NCBI GenBank assembly: GCA_964431035.1
Contig: CAYSIF010000003.1
Span: 22,163-86,162 of the forward strand
Direction: 5' to 3'
DNA: 64,000 nucleotides
Source of the DNA: Methanobrevibacter_A sp964431035
GTDB lineage: Archaea; Methanobacteriota; Methanobacteria; Methanobacteriales; Methanobacteriaceae
The notes under the pieces were generated by a model. That model made no database searches, was not told the origin of the DNA, and saw only the letters and a program-made list of their open reading frames with translations. The position numbers and the translations under genes were made by a program. Shown here in pieces: positions 15,924-24,932 of the stretch (the stretch's first letter is position 1; every line of letters begins with the position of its first letter).

Positions 15924-16649
15924 ATGAGCAATAAAGAAATAAACCAATACTTAATAGATGTTAAATTCCCGGAAGAACTTAAAAAAATACCTGAAGAGGA
16001 ATTAACAGAAGAAGAGCAGAAAATTGCAAACAAAATAAAAAATAAGGAAAAAATATCTGATGATGAATTTGAAACCATAAAAAAAGCTTTAGGTCGTTGG
16101 AGAAAAGCAATAAACAAATATGACATAAACAAAATCAATGATGCTCATAATAAAACAGTAGAAGTAATAAAAACAAGTCATCAATTAATAGAAGTTTTAG
16201 ATGCTGAAGATTATAGGAAACTAACATGCCAACTCCCATATTTTGGAAAAATATTCCAAATGACATTTAAAGTCAAACCTATAACAGATAGTAGAGCATT
16301 ACAAGCACTAAGCTTAGACTTAGATTTATTTAAAGATTATAATGCTTATGAAAAACGTTTATTTGCAAAAAGTCAATCTGGTCAGAAATTATCAATGGAA
16401 GAAGCAAAAATCGTTGAAAAAATCAACGAGCAAATAAATAAAAATGCAGAAGAAAATCAAGACGAATTAATAACAAAATTCTTGGCAAAACAATTAATAC
16501 TTGAAGATGAAGAGGAAGATAACTTTGAGGAACGATTAATATTTTGGAAAAAATTCCCTCTAAATCAAAGAATTAGTGTTTTTGTTGAAGTAGAAAGATT
16601 ATTAGGTTTAACTGAAGACGATAACTTCAAATTATTTCCAACTAGCTAA
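15924..16649 (+). CDS. Tail assembly chaperone (short form)
   Basis: A 241-residue, highly charged helical protein between the tube and tape-measure genes, the position of XkdN/gpG-like chaperones that coat the tape measure during tail assembly. The C-terminal part includes LIFWKKFPLNQRISVFVEVE and LLGLTEDDNFKLFPTS. These chaperones are usually made in a short and a frameshifted long form, and here the +1 frame remains open after the stop region for about 60 codons (next entry). Four bases separate it from the tube gene. Confidence 0.68.
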   Translation: MSNKEINQYLIDVKFPEELKKIPEEELTEEEQKIANKIKNKEKISDDEFETIKKALGRWRKAINKYDINKINDAHNKTVEVIKTSHQLIEVLDAEDYRKLTCQLPYFGKIFQMTFKVKPITDSRALQALSLDLDLFKDYNAYEKRLFAKSQSGQKLSMEEAKIVEKINEQINKNAEENQDELITKFLAKQLILEDEEEDNFEERLIFWKKFPLNQRISVFVEVERLLGLTEDDNFKLFPTS

Positions 16650-16824
16650 TACAATAATTGGAGAAGTATATTTCAGAGTCTCCAAACATTTGGGATGGAG
16701 AGTAAGTAAAGTAATAAAACATAAATACGAACCTGACATTAAATTCCTCATACTAAAATATATGAGCATTATAAGACAGGAACAGAAAGAATACAAAGAA
16801 TTAAAAGAAAAAACAAAAAATTAA
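16636..16824 (+). CDS. +1-frame extension of the tail assembly chaperone (long form)
   Basis: In the +1 frame the stop at 16647 is avoided and about 61 residues are added, starting QLANTIIGEVYFRVSKHLGW and ending in a basic helical tail (EQKEYKELKEKTKN). The two frames are both open only between about 16606 and 16649. The likely slip site is TTT-C at 16635-16638, where tRNA(Phe) can re-pair from TTT to TTC. No start codon with a ribosome binding site opens this frame separately. A first ATG at 16762 would give only 20 residues. This mirrors the classic G/GT arrangement, but with +1 rather than -1 direction. A -2 shift cannot be excluded. Confidence 0.6.
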   Translation, partial: FQLANTIIGEVYFRVSKHLGWRVSKVIKHKYEPDIKFLILKYMSIIRQEQKEYKELKEKTKN

Positions 16825-16848
16825 AAAAATAAAAGGTTTTCACGACTT

Positions 16849-19800
16849 ATGGCTGGTGTAAGTGCAGATATTATATTAAGATTATTGGCAGAAGATGATG
16901 CTTCTTCTACTATAGGTAATCTTAGAAATAATGTGGATGATGTCTCAAGCAGTGCTCGTGCAGGAGGTAATGCATTAGGTGAGTTAAGTCGTGGAATTAA
17001 TATGGTTGATTCTGTTTTAACCAGTGCTATTGGTTTTGCATCTAGTCGTAATATCTATGATTTAACAATTGGTAATGCAAGTAGTGCTGAAACAGGTAAA
17101 GTTTTACTTAAAAATATTCTTGATGATGCTGAAGCTAATTATGAAAGTGTTTATAGACATTTAGATGAATTAACTAATAGCAGTCTTATTAGTTTGAATG
17201 AAATGATGCCTGCTATGGCTAACTTTAAAGCTGCAACAGGTATTGCTGATAGTCAATTAGAACATACATCTAATACTATGGCTAATTTTGGTCAATATGT
17301 TCTTGCAAGTACTGGTTCTACTGCAAGAGCTGAAAAAGCTATGAACGATTTAAGTAAAGGTCTTCATGGTGCTTTCGCATCACTTGATCAGTACAAATTA
17401 ACTGAAGAATCTTTAAGAAGTACTGGTTATTGGAATGGTGAAGCTGATGATGTTGAAGGTTTCCTCAATGCTGTTGATGCAGTTATTGGTGATACTCATG
17501 AGTTAATGCAGACTAATGAAGGAGTGGATGCTTTACTTTCTAAAACTTTTAGTCGTGAAGGTAAAACTATTGGTAATGAATTAATACCTTACTTAAAAGA
17601 TGCTAAATTAGCTTTCATTGAATGGAATGAGTCTGCTGGAGGTTTTCCTGCAAAGGTTTTAATTGGTGTTAATATGGCATTATCAGGTATTGCCTCTACA
17701 TTGGGAACTATTAACACAACTCTTGGAGGTATTCAACAATTAAAACAAGCATGGACTGATATATCTGGAGTTTTATCAAAGGTTAAGGATAAAATAACTG
17801 GTATTAACACTTCTACTGTTCCAACTGGTAAAAGTGAAGGTGGCAGTACTGGAATTGATTTGCCAAATAGTGACTCTAAAACTAAAGGTGGTGGTGGAGT
17901 TGCAGGAGATATTGAAAAAACTGGTGATGTTGCAGATGATGTGGAAGAGGCTGGTGAGAAGTTTAACAAAGCAGATCATGTTAATAAGTTAAAAAATATT
18001 GTGATGAAATTTGTTAAAGCTGCGGTTATAATTGCAGGTATTTTTTTACTTATTGCTGAAGTTCTTGTTTTTGTTTGGATGGAAATGGCAATAATATCTG
18101 AGATTGGGAAAACATATAATGCAAATAAAGGCAACATTGAATCGGGTATTCAAGGAATGATTGCTATTGCTCCTGTTTTAATTCTCGTAGGTGCTGGTGT
18201 TACTTTACTGGTTGTTGCATTAGATAAACTTAATGTTAGTGCAAGTTCTATTATTAATGGAGGCATATCTGCAGCTACTGGTATTGCAGTAGTTTTTGCT
18301 TTAATTAGTGAAGTTTTACTTTTAATGATTGGTCCAATTCTTTCATTAGCAGCTACTGGTGCAGTTTATCAATCAATGTCTGGTCAAGTTCAGGCAGGTG
18401 CTCAGGCTGTTCAAATAGTTTCTAATGTTTTAATGTTGCTGGCTCCATTTTTACCATTGTTTGCTGTGGCTGTTTTACTTGTTGCTACTGGTGTTGGTGC
18501 TGTTATGATGGCAATTGTTGGAGGTATTGCTATTGCTTTAATGATGACTATGTTATCAGCATTTATTTTAGGCATGGTTGCTCCTTTATTAAGTGTAGCA
18601 GCATTGGGTGTTGTTGCAGGTCAACTTCAAGGGGTTGAAGAAGGAACTCGTGCTATACATCAGGTTGCTGATGCTTTGAAAGCTGTTGAAAGTGCTGCAA
18701 GTTCAATGGTTGGAATTACATTTAATAATCTTAAAAGTTGGATAGCTTCAGGTTTCAAATCATCAAAAGATCAATTACTGGAATTAGTAGCTCCCGGAGG
18801 AATAATAACAGGAATTAAAGATTTTATTCTTAAGTTCAACACAGTATCTAAAGGTATGCAACAGGTTAATCCTACAAATCTTCAAGGTTTAACTCAAGCA
18901 GCAAATGCAATGAACCTTATTATTAGCGCTATTCGTATGGTTCAATCCTCACTTTTAGGTATTGGTGGTGTTGGTGGCGGAATTACTAATACTATAGGTA
19001 CTGCTATAACAAGTGCATTATTAACTCCAATGTTAAACCAGATTAAAACTACTGCTCAAAGTTTAGCTAGTTTTAATAATAGTATTTCAGGCTTAAATGT
19101 TCAACAGTTAGATACAACAAAAATTCAAGCATTAGTACAAACTGGTCAAGCTATTGTACGTATAAAATCTACAATTGATAATGTTAAAAATGCTGTTGCA
19201 AGTATTGGTCAAGCAGGCGGAGCAGCAGCTGCAAATAATGGAATTGGAGGTATGGTATCTAGTGCACTGGGAGGTAATAATAGTTTAAAACCAGCACTAC
19301 AACAACTCCTTAATGCAGTAGATGATATTGTATGGTTTAACCAACAACTAGCAAGTAAAACAGGAACTGCAAACAATCAGGGAAATAATATGCAAGGAAC
19401 TGCAAGTGCAGTAACACAAATAAGCAACACAATAAAACAAATTAGCAGTTTACTCGCTGGATCTATAGGTAAAATGCGTAATGGCGGGGTCAATATTGGA
19501 AGAAATATAAGTGCAGGTATACGTACTGGAATTAGTAATATTGGAATGCTTATAAATCCAATAATAAATAATGCATTAAATAAATTTGTTACAAATTCCA
19601 GAACTAAAGGTCAACAAGCAGGAAACGCCCTAAAAACATCATATACAAATGCAATAAAAGGTTTAAAAACTGTAACTCAAAACGAAATAAACTATGCATT
19701 GCAGACATTAAACAATGCAATACCAAGATTTGCAGCAGCAGGAGCAGCACTAGGTAAAGCTGCAAGTGACGCATACCAAAGAGAGGGTATACAACAACAA

Positions 19801-20202
19801 TCTCCTGGACGTATTGCAAGAACAACAGCCCGTGAAATCACATACACATTAGATTTCTTATCACAAGGGCAAAACTCAATGTACAATGCAGGTAAAAACT
19901 TAGGAAATGCACTAAGCTCAGGATTTGGAAATCCAGGACTTAAAGTAAAAAACACAATAAGTGATATTAACAGTAATATTGCAAACATCAACTCATTCGA
20001 CACACTGGGAGATATAGAAACAATACAGGATACTGGTGAAAACTACATCAACACAACAGGAAACACCAATACAACAATAATCAACGTATCACCAGGGGCA
20101 GTTCCAGTCGATGCAAGAAACATGACTCAAAAAGAATCTCAACAAATAATGATACAGGCATTTGAATCACTACAAAACATTGGAGATGTAAGAACAGTAT
20201 GA
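16849..20202 (+). CDS. Tape measure protein
   Basis: A 1117-residue protein, the longest of the tail core, directly after the chaperone. It sets tail length and helps DNA entry. The N-terminal 280 residues are polar with helical repeats typical of tape measures (LRNNVDDVSSSARAGGNALG). Four or more hydrophobic segments lie at about 385-585, suited to membrane insertion. The C-terminal third is Gln-, Asn- and Ser-rich with tandem helices (GRIARTTAREITYTLDFLSQ). The coding composition changes inside the gene: T-ending codons dominate to about 18800 and A/C-rich codons after about 19300. The stop overlaps the next start by four bases. Confidence 0.9.
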   Translation: MAGVSADIILRLLAEDDASSTIGNLRNNVDDVSSSARAGGNALGELSRGINMVDSVLTSAIGFASSRNIYDLTIGNASSAETGKVLLKNILDDAEANYESVYRHLDELTNSSLISLNEMMPAMANFKAATGIADSQLEHTSNTMANFGQYVLASTGSTARAEKAMNDLSKGLHGAFASLDQYKLTEESLRSTGYWNGEADDVEGFLNAVDAVIGDTHELMQTNEGVDALLSKTFSREGKTIGNELIPYLKDAKLAFIEWNESAGGFPAKVLIGVNMALSGIASTLGTINTTLGGIQQLKQAWTDISGVLSKVKDKITGINTSTVPTGKSEGGSTGIDLPNSDSKTKGGGGVAGDIEKTGDVADDVEEAGEKFNKADHVNKLKNIVMKFVKAAVIIAGIFLLIAEVLVFVWMEMAIISEIGKTYNANKGNIESGIQGMIAIAPVLILVGAGVTLLVVALDKLNVSASSIINGGISAATGIAVVFALISEVLLLMIGPILSLAATGAVYQSMSGQVQAGAQAVQIVSNVLMLLAPFLPLFAVAVLLVATGVGAVMMAIVGGIAIALMMTMLSAFILGMVAPLLSVAALGVVAGQLQGVEEGTRAIHQVADALKAVESAASSMVGITFNNLKSWIASGFKSSKDQLLELVAPGGIITGIKDFILKFNTVSKGMQQVNPTNLQGLTQAANAMNLIISAIRMVQSSLLGIGGVGGGITNTIGTAITSALLTPMLNQIKTTAQSLASFNNSISGLNVQQLDTTKIQALVQTGQAIVRIKSTIDNVKNAVASIGQAGGAAAANNGIGGMVSSALGGNNSLKPALQQLLNAVDDIVWFNQQLASKTGTANNQGNNMQGTASAVTQISNTIKQISSLLAGSIGKMRNGGVNIGRNISAGIRTGISNIGMLINPIINNALNKFVTNSRTKGQQAGNALKTSYTNAIKGLKTVTQNEINYALQTLNNAIPRFAAAGAALGKAASDAYQREGIQQQSPGRIARTTAREITYTLDFLSQGQNSMYNAGKNLGNALSSGFGNPGLKVKNTISDINSNIANINSFDTLGDIETIQDTGENYINTTGNTNTTIINVSPGAVPVDARNMTQKESQQIMIQAFESLQNIGDVRTV

Positions 20203-20834
20203 TAACACGAAAATGGGAATATCAACCAATAGCATACAAAAACCAGGACATTGAAATAAACGGATATCCAATGTATGCAGAAACCATCTCCGGATCAGAA
20301 CCATTCATTAGAAGAGAATGGTCAGAAAAACACATAATGAATGGTACAATACAAATAAGCAAAGGACAATTCGTACCAAGACAATACACCTTCAAAACAT
20401 CACTATTCATAACTCCTGAAAAAATAAACATACATGATGAAATATTAAGAAGCATGGTTATTGAACCTGCAGAAATAATATGTCCTGCAATGGGAGAACC
20501 ATTCAAAGCTATGGTTTCAATAAAAAAAGACTACACAGAATCAACACCCGAAAGCCTATCATTAGAATTCACAATAAAAGAAATCCCAAATATAACCTCA
20601 GACATCACACAATCTCCAATCTACGAAGGAATAGAAGAAAGTATGGTAATAGAAGAATACACAGAAAAAAACCAAAAAATCATAGAAGATTCAATAAATA
20701 AAGGAAATATAGATAAAACACAAGGAGAAACAAAAACACAAACAGAAACAATACAAATAGAACTCGGAGAAACATTAACTGATGGAAAATCAACAACAGA
20801 AAACAGAAACCTCAACATCCAAACAAAAAACTAA
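20199..20834 (+). CDS. Baseplate or tail-tip protein, XkdP-like position
   Basis: A 211-residue protein after the tape measure. The first 140 residues are beta-rich (YQPIAYKNQDIEINGYPMYA; PRQYTFKTSLFITPEKINIH), resembling the distal-tail or XkdP-type proteins that join tube to baseplate. The last 70 residues are an acidic, Thr- and Glu-rich tail without clear structure. The next gene starts inside this gene in another frame, overlapping by 53 bases. Function is inferred from position. Confidence 0.5.
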   Translation: MITRKWEYQPIAYKNQDIEINGYPMYAETISGSEPFIRREWSEKHIMNGTIQISKGQFVPRQYTFKTSLFITPEKINIHDEILRSMVIEPAEIICPAMGEPFKAMVSIKKDYTESTPESLSLEFTIKEIPNITSDITQSPIYEGIEESMVIEEYTEKNQKIIEDSINKGNIDKTQGETKTQTETIQIELGETLTDGKSTTENRNLNIQTKN

Positions 20835-22266
20835 CAACCTACTATCACAAGATATTCTAAGACCAAAACAAGCAAACACAAGAATACATCAACTGGATAT
20901 TTATGAAACAGATGAAGAAAACTTCCAGCCATACAAATCAGGAGAAACAAACTTAGGCCTAAAAGAAAACTCAAATGATGATAATACAGAAACCATAACA
21001 GAAGATGAAGAAGATTCAGAATCATTCAAACTCCACCAAGGAGAAATAAAGAAAACATACCTATACAACCAATTATACGAACTAAACTTTAACAGAGACT
21101 ATGAAAACCCCACAGGACAAGGAAAAACAAAACTAAAATACACAAAAGAAGATTTAGAAAAGTTCTATAAAGGCCAAAGACTACTTTTAAAATGCGGAAG
21201 AGAAAATGAAAAACAAAAATACACAAAAGAAGAAATAAATTCACTAATAGATGCAAGAGAAAAAGAACTAACACAACAACTCATAGAACGAAAGAAAAGA
21301 CTCATAACACAACACAAAGAAACAGAAACAAAAACAAAATCAGATATAGAAAAAGAAAAACAATCATCCACATCTAAAACTCCAGATTTCAACTCAAAAA
21401 CAACAATATATATTGTAAATAATAACGACACTGAAGAGGAAATAAAAGAAAAACAGGCATTAAATAAAAAAGGTGTAGAAACAAGCACTCCAACAGAAGA
21501 AGAGAAAAAACAAATAAAAAAACTGGCAAAAGAAGAGGTAATACAAGAAATAACAGGTCTGGAACATAGTATTTTAGGTTGGATAGTTGAAGAAAACATC
21601 TCTGGAGATGGAATCGACTTAAACATAAACGATTATGGAAAACTACTGGAACAAAAAGATAAATTAACATATGAAAATATGTACCGTAGCAAAATCCTTG
21701 AAGAAGTAATAAAAACAGCAGGATTAATTCCAATAATAGATTTCACAAACCTCCAAGATGATGTTATAAGCTGGACAAGTGTAAGCTCAAACAACGACAA
21801 TGAAAACGTAAACAGCAGTAAACAATTTAATGAATGTTCACAAGACGTTCCAATGTGCAATGCACTAAAAACAAATGTAGCAGGTTACGGTAAAATTCCT
21901 GCAAATATTACTCCTGAAATGTATGCAAGTATAGGTAAATCATCAGCACCATATGCTTCTGAAGTTAAAGGTAAAAATGCAAAAGAAGTATGGAACATTT
22001 GTAAAAAAGGTTTAAAATACTGTAAATATGAATGTAACCGTGATAAGTGTGCAACAGATTCATATAAGAAAAAATCAAATCCTGGTCTAAATTGTGGGGA
22101 CAGTGCACGATATTTAAAATGCTGTATGGATGTTGCAGGAATACCCTGTATAATTATTCATACTCCTGGTCACTTTTATAATGCAGTTAAATACAATGGA
22201 AAATGGGTTACAGCAGATTTATGCTATGTAAATAATTCTCGTGGAACAAATCAGTTAATGAATTAA
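20782..22266 (+). CDS. Baseplate hub-part protein with C-terminal transglutaminase-like domain
   Basis: A 494-residue protein. The first 240 residues are Lys-, Glu- and Thr-rich and probably coiled. Residues about 255-345 (NISGDGIDLNINDYGKLLEQ; SKILEEVIKTAGLIPIIDFT) resemble part of an XkdQ/gpD-type hub. The C-terminal 130 residues are a transglutaminase-like cysteine peptidase domain with a candidate triad Cys438 (LNCGDSARY), His464 (PGHFYNAVKYNGKW) and Asp479 (TADL). A Cys cluster lies just before it (CKKGLKYCKYECNRDKCATD). Transglutaminase-like domains occur with pseudomurein-binding repeats in methanogens, so wall cleavage at the tail tip is a good hypothesis. It starts 53 bases inside the previous gene. 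Confidence 0.65.
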   Translation: MENQQQKTETSTSKQKTNNLLSQDILRPKQANTRIHQLDIYETDEENFQPYKSGETNLGLKENSNDDNTETITEDEEDSESFKLHQGEIKKTYLYNQLYELNFNRDYENPTGQGKTKLKYTKEDLEKFYKGQRLLLKCGRENEKQKYTKEEINSLIDAREKELTQQLIERKKRLITQHKETETKTKSDIEKEKQSSTSKTPDFNSKTTIYIVNNNDTEEEIKEKQALNKKGVETSTPTEEEKKQIKKLAKEEVIQEITGLEHSILGWIVEENISGDGIDLNINDYGKLLEQKDKLTYENMYRSKILEEVIKTAGLIPIIDFTNLQDDVISWTSVSSNNDNENVNSSKQFNECSQDVPMCNALKTNVAGYGKIPANITPEMYASIGKSSAPYASEVKGKNAKEVWNICKKGLKYCKYECNRDKCATDSYKKKSNPGLNCGDSARYLKCCMDVAGIPCIIIHTPGHFYNAVKYNGKWVTADLCYVNNSRGTNQLMN

Positions 22267-22294
22267 AAAAATAGTTTAAAAAAAACGTGTTTAA

Positions 22295-22318
22295 GGAGCA
22301 TACATAAACATATGCTCC
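22295..22318 (+). terminator. Hairpin after the hub-part gene
   Basis: GGAGCATA at 22295-22302 and TATGCTCC at 22311-22318 form a perfect 8-bp stem with an 8-base loop, 29 bases after the stop at 22266. No T-tract follows directly, so it may be a processing or regulatory hairpin rather than a terminator. Confidence 0.4.
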
Positions 22319-22384
22319 CAATGTTGTTCTGTGTCTTGTATTGTTAATTTTCTACTTAATATTTAAGTTCAAATTTTACTGTTG

Positions 22385-22404
22385 TGTGAGTAGGAATACT
22401 CACA
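22385..22404 (+). promoter_or_regulatory. Tetraloop hairpin before a small accessory gene
   Basis: TGTGAGTA (22385-22392) and TACTCACA (22397-22404) form a perfect 8-bp dyad around GGAA. AT-rich TATA-like sequence follows (22405-22435) before the gene at 22458. It could be an operator or an RNA hairpin in the leader. Confidence 0.4.
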
Positions 22405-22457
22405 ATTATATTATATCTAAATTATACTTATTTAAATCTTATGGGAGAGTTTTTACT

Positions 22458-22685
22458 GTGGTTAATGGAATGTCCATATCAAATGAAGAATTAAAAGGAA
22501 TACTAAAAGCACATGTTGACGAAAGTCAGTGGGAATATAATAACTGGGATTTAATAATAAAACGTGCAAATGAAACAAATGAATTCTATAAAGAATTCGG
22601 TACATGTTACAAGTTTTATCTTTATGGCTTTGATTTAATTTTAAAAAATAATGGGGCCTATGTACAGGCAGAACCACACATTTAA
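22458..22685 (+). CDS. Small hypothetical protein within the hub region
   Basis: A 75-residue protein, start GTG 22458 with GGGAG nine bases upstream; an in-frame ATG at 22470 is the alternative, and a longer version from 22341 would read through the hairpin region. It is mixed alpha/beta: helix ELKGILKAHVDESQWEYNNW and a closing strand FYLYGFDLILKNNGAYVQAE. No family is recognised. It is set off by a 190-base gap with two hairpins, so it may be an inserted accessory gene. Confidence 0.5.
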   Translation: MVNGMSISNEELKGILKAHVDESQWEYNNWDLIIKRANETNEFYKEFGTCYKFYLYGFDLILKNNGAYVQAEPHI

Positions 22686-22697
22686 AATAAATTTAAT

Positions 22698-23405
22698 ATG
22701 GCAAACAATACAATAACAGTAACCCAAAAACCTTCATGTGCATGTCACTGTGGAGAATACAAAGAATATACAAAAACTTATAAAAATTACTGTCCAAGAT
22801 GTAAGAAATCAGGACTTCTTGCAGACTCCCCAAAACGAACAGTAGGTCCCGAAGGAGAAATAAGTTGCAACACAGCAAACGGAGGATGTGGAGCAGATTA
22901 TTGTGGAGTATGTGGTGGAGAAAAAACAGGAATGGTTAATGGAGTTAAATCCTGCAGTAAAGAAGAATGGAAACTAACACCTGCAGATGAAGACACTGAA
23001 GACAATACAAGTGAAACAGAATCTTCAAGTTCCTATGATGATATGATAAAAGATTTATTAAAACCTCTTGATGGTGAAGTAGAATACAAAATCCGTGAAA
23101 ATAGAGTTTATATTAATAAAATTCCAAATCCCGAAGACTCATGCAAACTCTGGATACGAGAAGGAATTAATATTACAAGCGACGGGATAAATATCAGCGA
23201 TTATAATCCAGACACTCCAAACTTTTTCCTAATATCTTATGGTGAAAATTATGATAAACATTTTGTAATAAAAATCCCAAAGCTTATTGAACGTTTCGGA
23301 GTTAAAATTAAAGAAGTTAACGCAGTAAAAAAGGTTTTAAAATGGACATTAGAAGAAACATCAAGTACTGAAAACACAGACACTGAAGAAGAAAACACTG
23401 AATAA
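22698..23405 (+). CDS. Baseplate hub-part protein with Cys-rich N-terminal domain
   Basis: A 235-residue protein. The first 85 residues carry about 12 Cys, arranged as CACHCG, CPRCKKSG, CNTANGGCGADYCGVCGG and a last SCSKEE, and should bind zinc or form a small disulfide-rich domain. After an acidic linker (residues 95-113), the C-terminal half is beta-rich and resembles the middle part of XkdQ-like hub proteins (VEYKIRENRVYINKIPNPED; FFLISYGENYDKHF). It is followed after six bases by the gene for the probable hub C-terminal part. The Cys-rich region could be a wall-binding or sensor element at the tail tip. Confidence 0.5.
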   Translation: MANNTITVTQKPSCACHCGEYKEYTKTYKNYCPRCKKSGLLADSPKRTVGPEGEISCNTANGGCGADYCGVCGGEKTGMVNGVKSCSKEEWKLTPADEDTEDNTSETESSSSYDDMIKDLLKPLDGEVEYKIRENRVYINKIPNPEDSCKLWIREGINITSDGINISDYNPDTPNFFLISYGENYDKHFVIKIPKLIERFGVKIKEVNAVKKVLKWTLEETSSTENTDTEEENTE

Positions 23406-23411
23406 GAGTTT

Positions 23412-24290
23412 ATGGCAACAAAAACAGCACCTTCAAGTAGCAATCCCTACATGTATTATGTTCTCACAAAAAACGGGATTGAAGTAAGATATAGAAGATC
23501 CGGAAACTTTGCATATTTACTGCCTAAAGGAAGCACAGCCTATAAAAATGCTTTAAAAAAACGTTATACCAATGTTTATAATAGTGAATATGGTAACAGT
23601 TCAACAAATAACAGTACAAATAATACAGGGAACGAATCTATAAATGAAACAAACACACAATCTTCAAATATTTCTGAGAAAAAATGGGTTCAGAAAACAG
23701 TTGAAGAACCAATAACAAACTATGAAGATGCAGTGAAATTCGCTAAATTAGAAGTTAATAAAGCCCGAAGAGATAATGGACATTCTTTAGAATGTAAAGT
23801 CTTAGGATCCAATAAATTTAAAGAAGGTGAATGGGCTTTAGTTCAAATTCCCAGTTTCGATATTAATGATTATATGTATATAACAAAAGTAGACCATAGT
23901 TTATCTTCTAATGATGAATGGATAACTGCTTTAACACTATTGGACTATCCACCATCTTTTGGTTCCGGTGAATCTAATAAAATCGAAGAAGAAACAAATG
24001 ATGAAGAAGTTAACGGGTCTGATTTAACAAGTAATGACACTACAAATGCTACAAGTTCCAATACTGCTTCTAGTGGAAGTTCAATGTCTGCTTCATCTTC
24101 ACGATCTTCTAGAAGAAGCAGTAAATCACGTATTAATTCAAGTTATACTGGAACATCTACTACATCAGGTAATTTTACTGGTGGAACTGCTACAAATATC
24201 ACAGGCACATCTAAAACAAAATCAACAGGTATTAATTTGGGGGGAGTTTTTAGTTGGGTTGTAAACTCTCTTAAAAAAGCAATAAAATAA
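23412..24290 (+). CDS. Baseplate hub C-terminal part, XkdQ-like, with Ser-rich tail
   Basis: A 292-residue protein. The N-terminal 55 residues (YYVLTKNGIEVRYRRSGNFA; YLLPKGSTAYKNALKKRY) form a small basic domain of unknown type, followed by an Asn/Thr linker. Residues about 92-180 match the end of XkdQ/gpD-type hubs: EDAVKFAKLEVNKARRDNGH, GEWALVQIPSFDIND, then YMYITKVDHSLSSND. The last 100 residues are Ser-, Thr- and Gly-rich low complexity ending in a short hydrophobic basic helix. It precedes the spike gene as in PBSX. Confidence 0.55.
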   Translation: MATKTAPSSSNPYMYYVLTKNGIEVRYRRSGNFAYLLPKGSTAYKNALKKRYTNVYNSEYGNSSTNNSTNNTGNESINETNTQSSNISEKKWVQKTVEEPITNYEDAVKFAKLEVNKARRDNGHSLECKVLGSNKFKEGEWALVQIPSFDINDYMYITKVDHSLSSNDEWITALTLLDYPPSFGSGESNKIEEETNDEEVNGSDLTSNDTTNATSSNTASSGSSMSASSSRSSRRSSKSRINSSYTGTSTTSGNFTGGTATNITGTSKTKSTGINLGGVFSWVVNSLKKAIK

Positions 24291-24299
24291 AATTTGAAT

Positions 24300-24932
24300 A
24301 TGGATAATAGTCAAAATATAACTGTAACAAGAAATAGGGGAATAAAAGCATTAAAAAATCTAATTGAAGATGTTGCAAATGAAAATAAAGATTCTGATAA
24401 TAAGAAATTTAATGATTTAAGATTACGTCTTGGAGAAGTTGTGAAATTTTATCCAGGTATTGATAAAGTTCTAGTTAAATTTGGAGATAACACACAGAAA
24501 AGATGCTTTGTATTACATACTGTAGTAAGTAATGAAATTAATATTTCCTGGACACCCATAGGTTATAATAGTTGGGATTCTGATTTTGAAGAACCTTGTA
24601 TTATCCCTTTAAACAAGTTTAATGCAATGGTTTTAAGTATTAATGGTTTTAATGAAGACTGTGTTATAGGTTATGTTAGCAGAGACAAACAGGAAATAAT
24701 ACCTAATGCAAATACTGGAGAACTCCTATTACAATATTATGACACATCAATTAAGTTAATGCAGAACGGTATTGTTATAAATAGTGAAAAAATTATTGTT
24801 AATGGTAAACCTTTAGATATTTTTGTATCAGATAGTGTTAATCAACAAAATTACACACAAAATGAATTAGATAATGTTTTAACAGATTTTGAGGATAGAA
24901 TTGTAAATTTAGAAGAAACTTATGATGAATAA
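24300..24932 (+). CDS. Baseplate spike/gp45-like protein
   Basis: A 210-residue protein with an OB-like beta barrel region (LRLGEVVKFYPGIDKVLVKF; KRCFVLHTVVSNEINISW) and a C-terminal strand-rich part with IKLMQNGIVINSEKIIVNGK, similar to gp45/gpV-type spike or XkdR-position proteins. The start is ATG 24300; a TTG six bases upstream is possible. It lies between the hub and gp25-like genes, the expected order. The last 30 residues form a coiled segment overlapping the next gene by 11 bases. Confidence 0.58.
   Translation: MDNSQNITVTRNRGIKALKNLIEDVANENKDSDNKKFNDLRLRLGEVVKFYPGIDKVLVKFGDNTQKRCFVLHTVVSNEINISWTPIGYNSWDSDFEEPCIIPLNKFNAMVLSINGFNEDCVIGYVSRDKQEIIPNANTGELLLQYYDTSIKLMQNGIVINSEKIIVNGKPLDIFVSDSVNQQNYTQNELDNVLTDFEDRIVNLEETYDE

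Noticed and set aside
20480..20701. 73-codon basic plus-strand frame inside the XkdP-position gene
   Set aside because: It overlaps a gene with good protein character and has Asn/Arg-rich shadow composition and no binding site.
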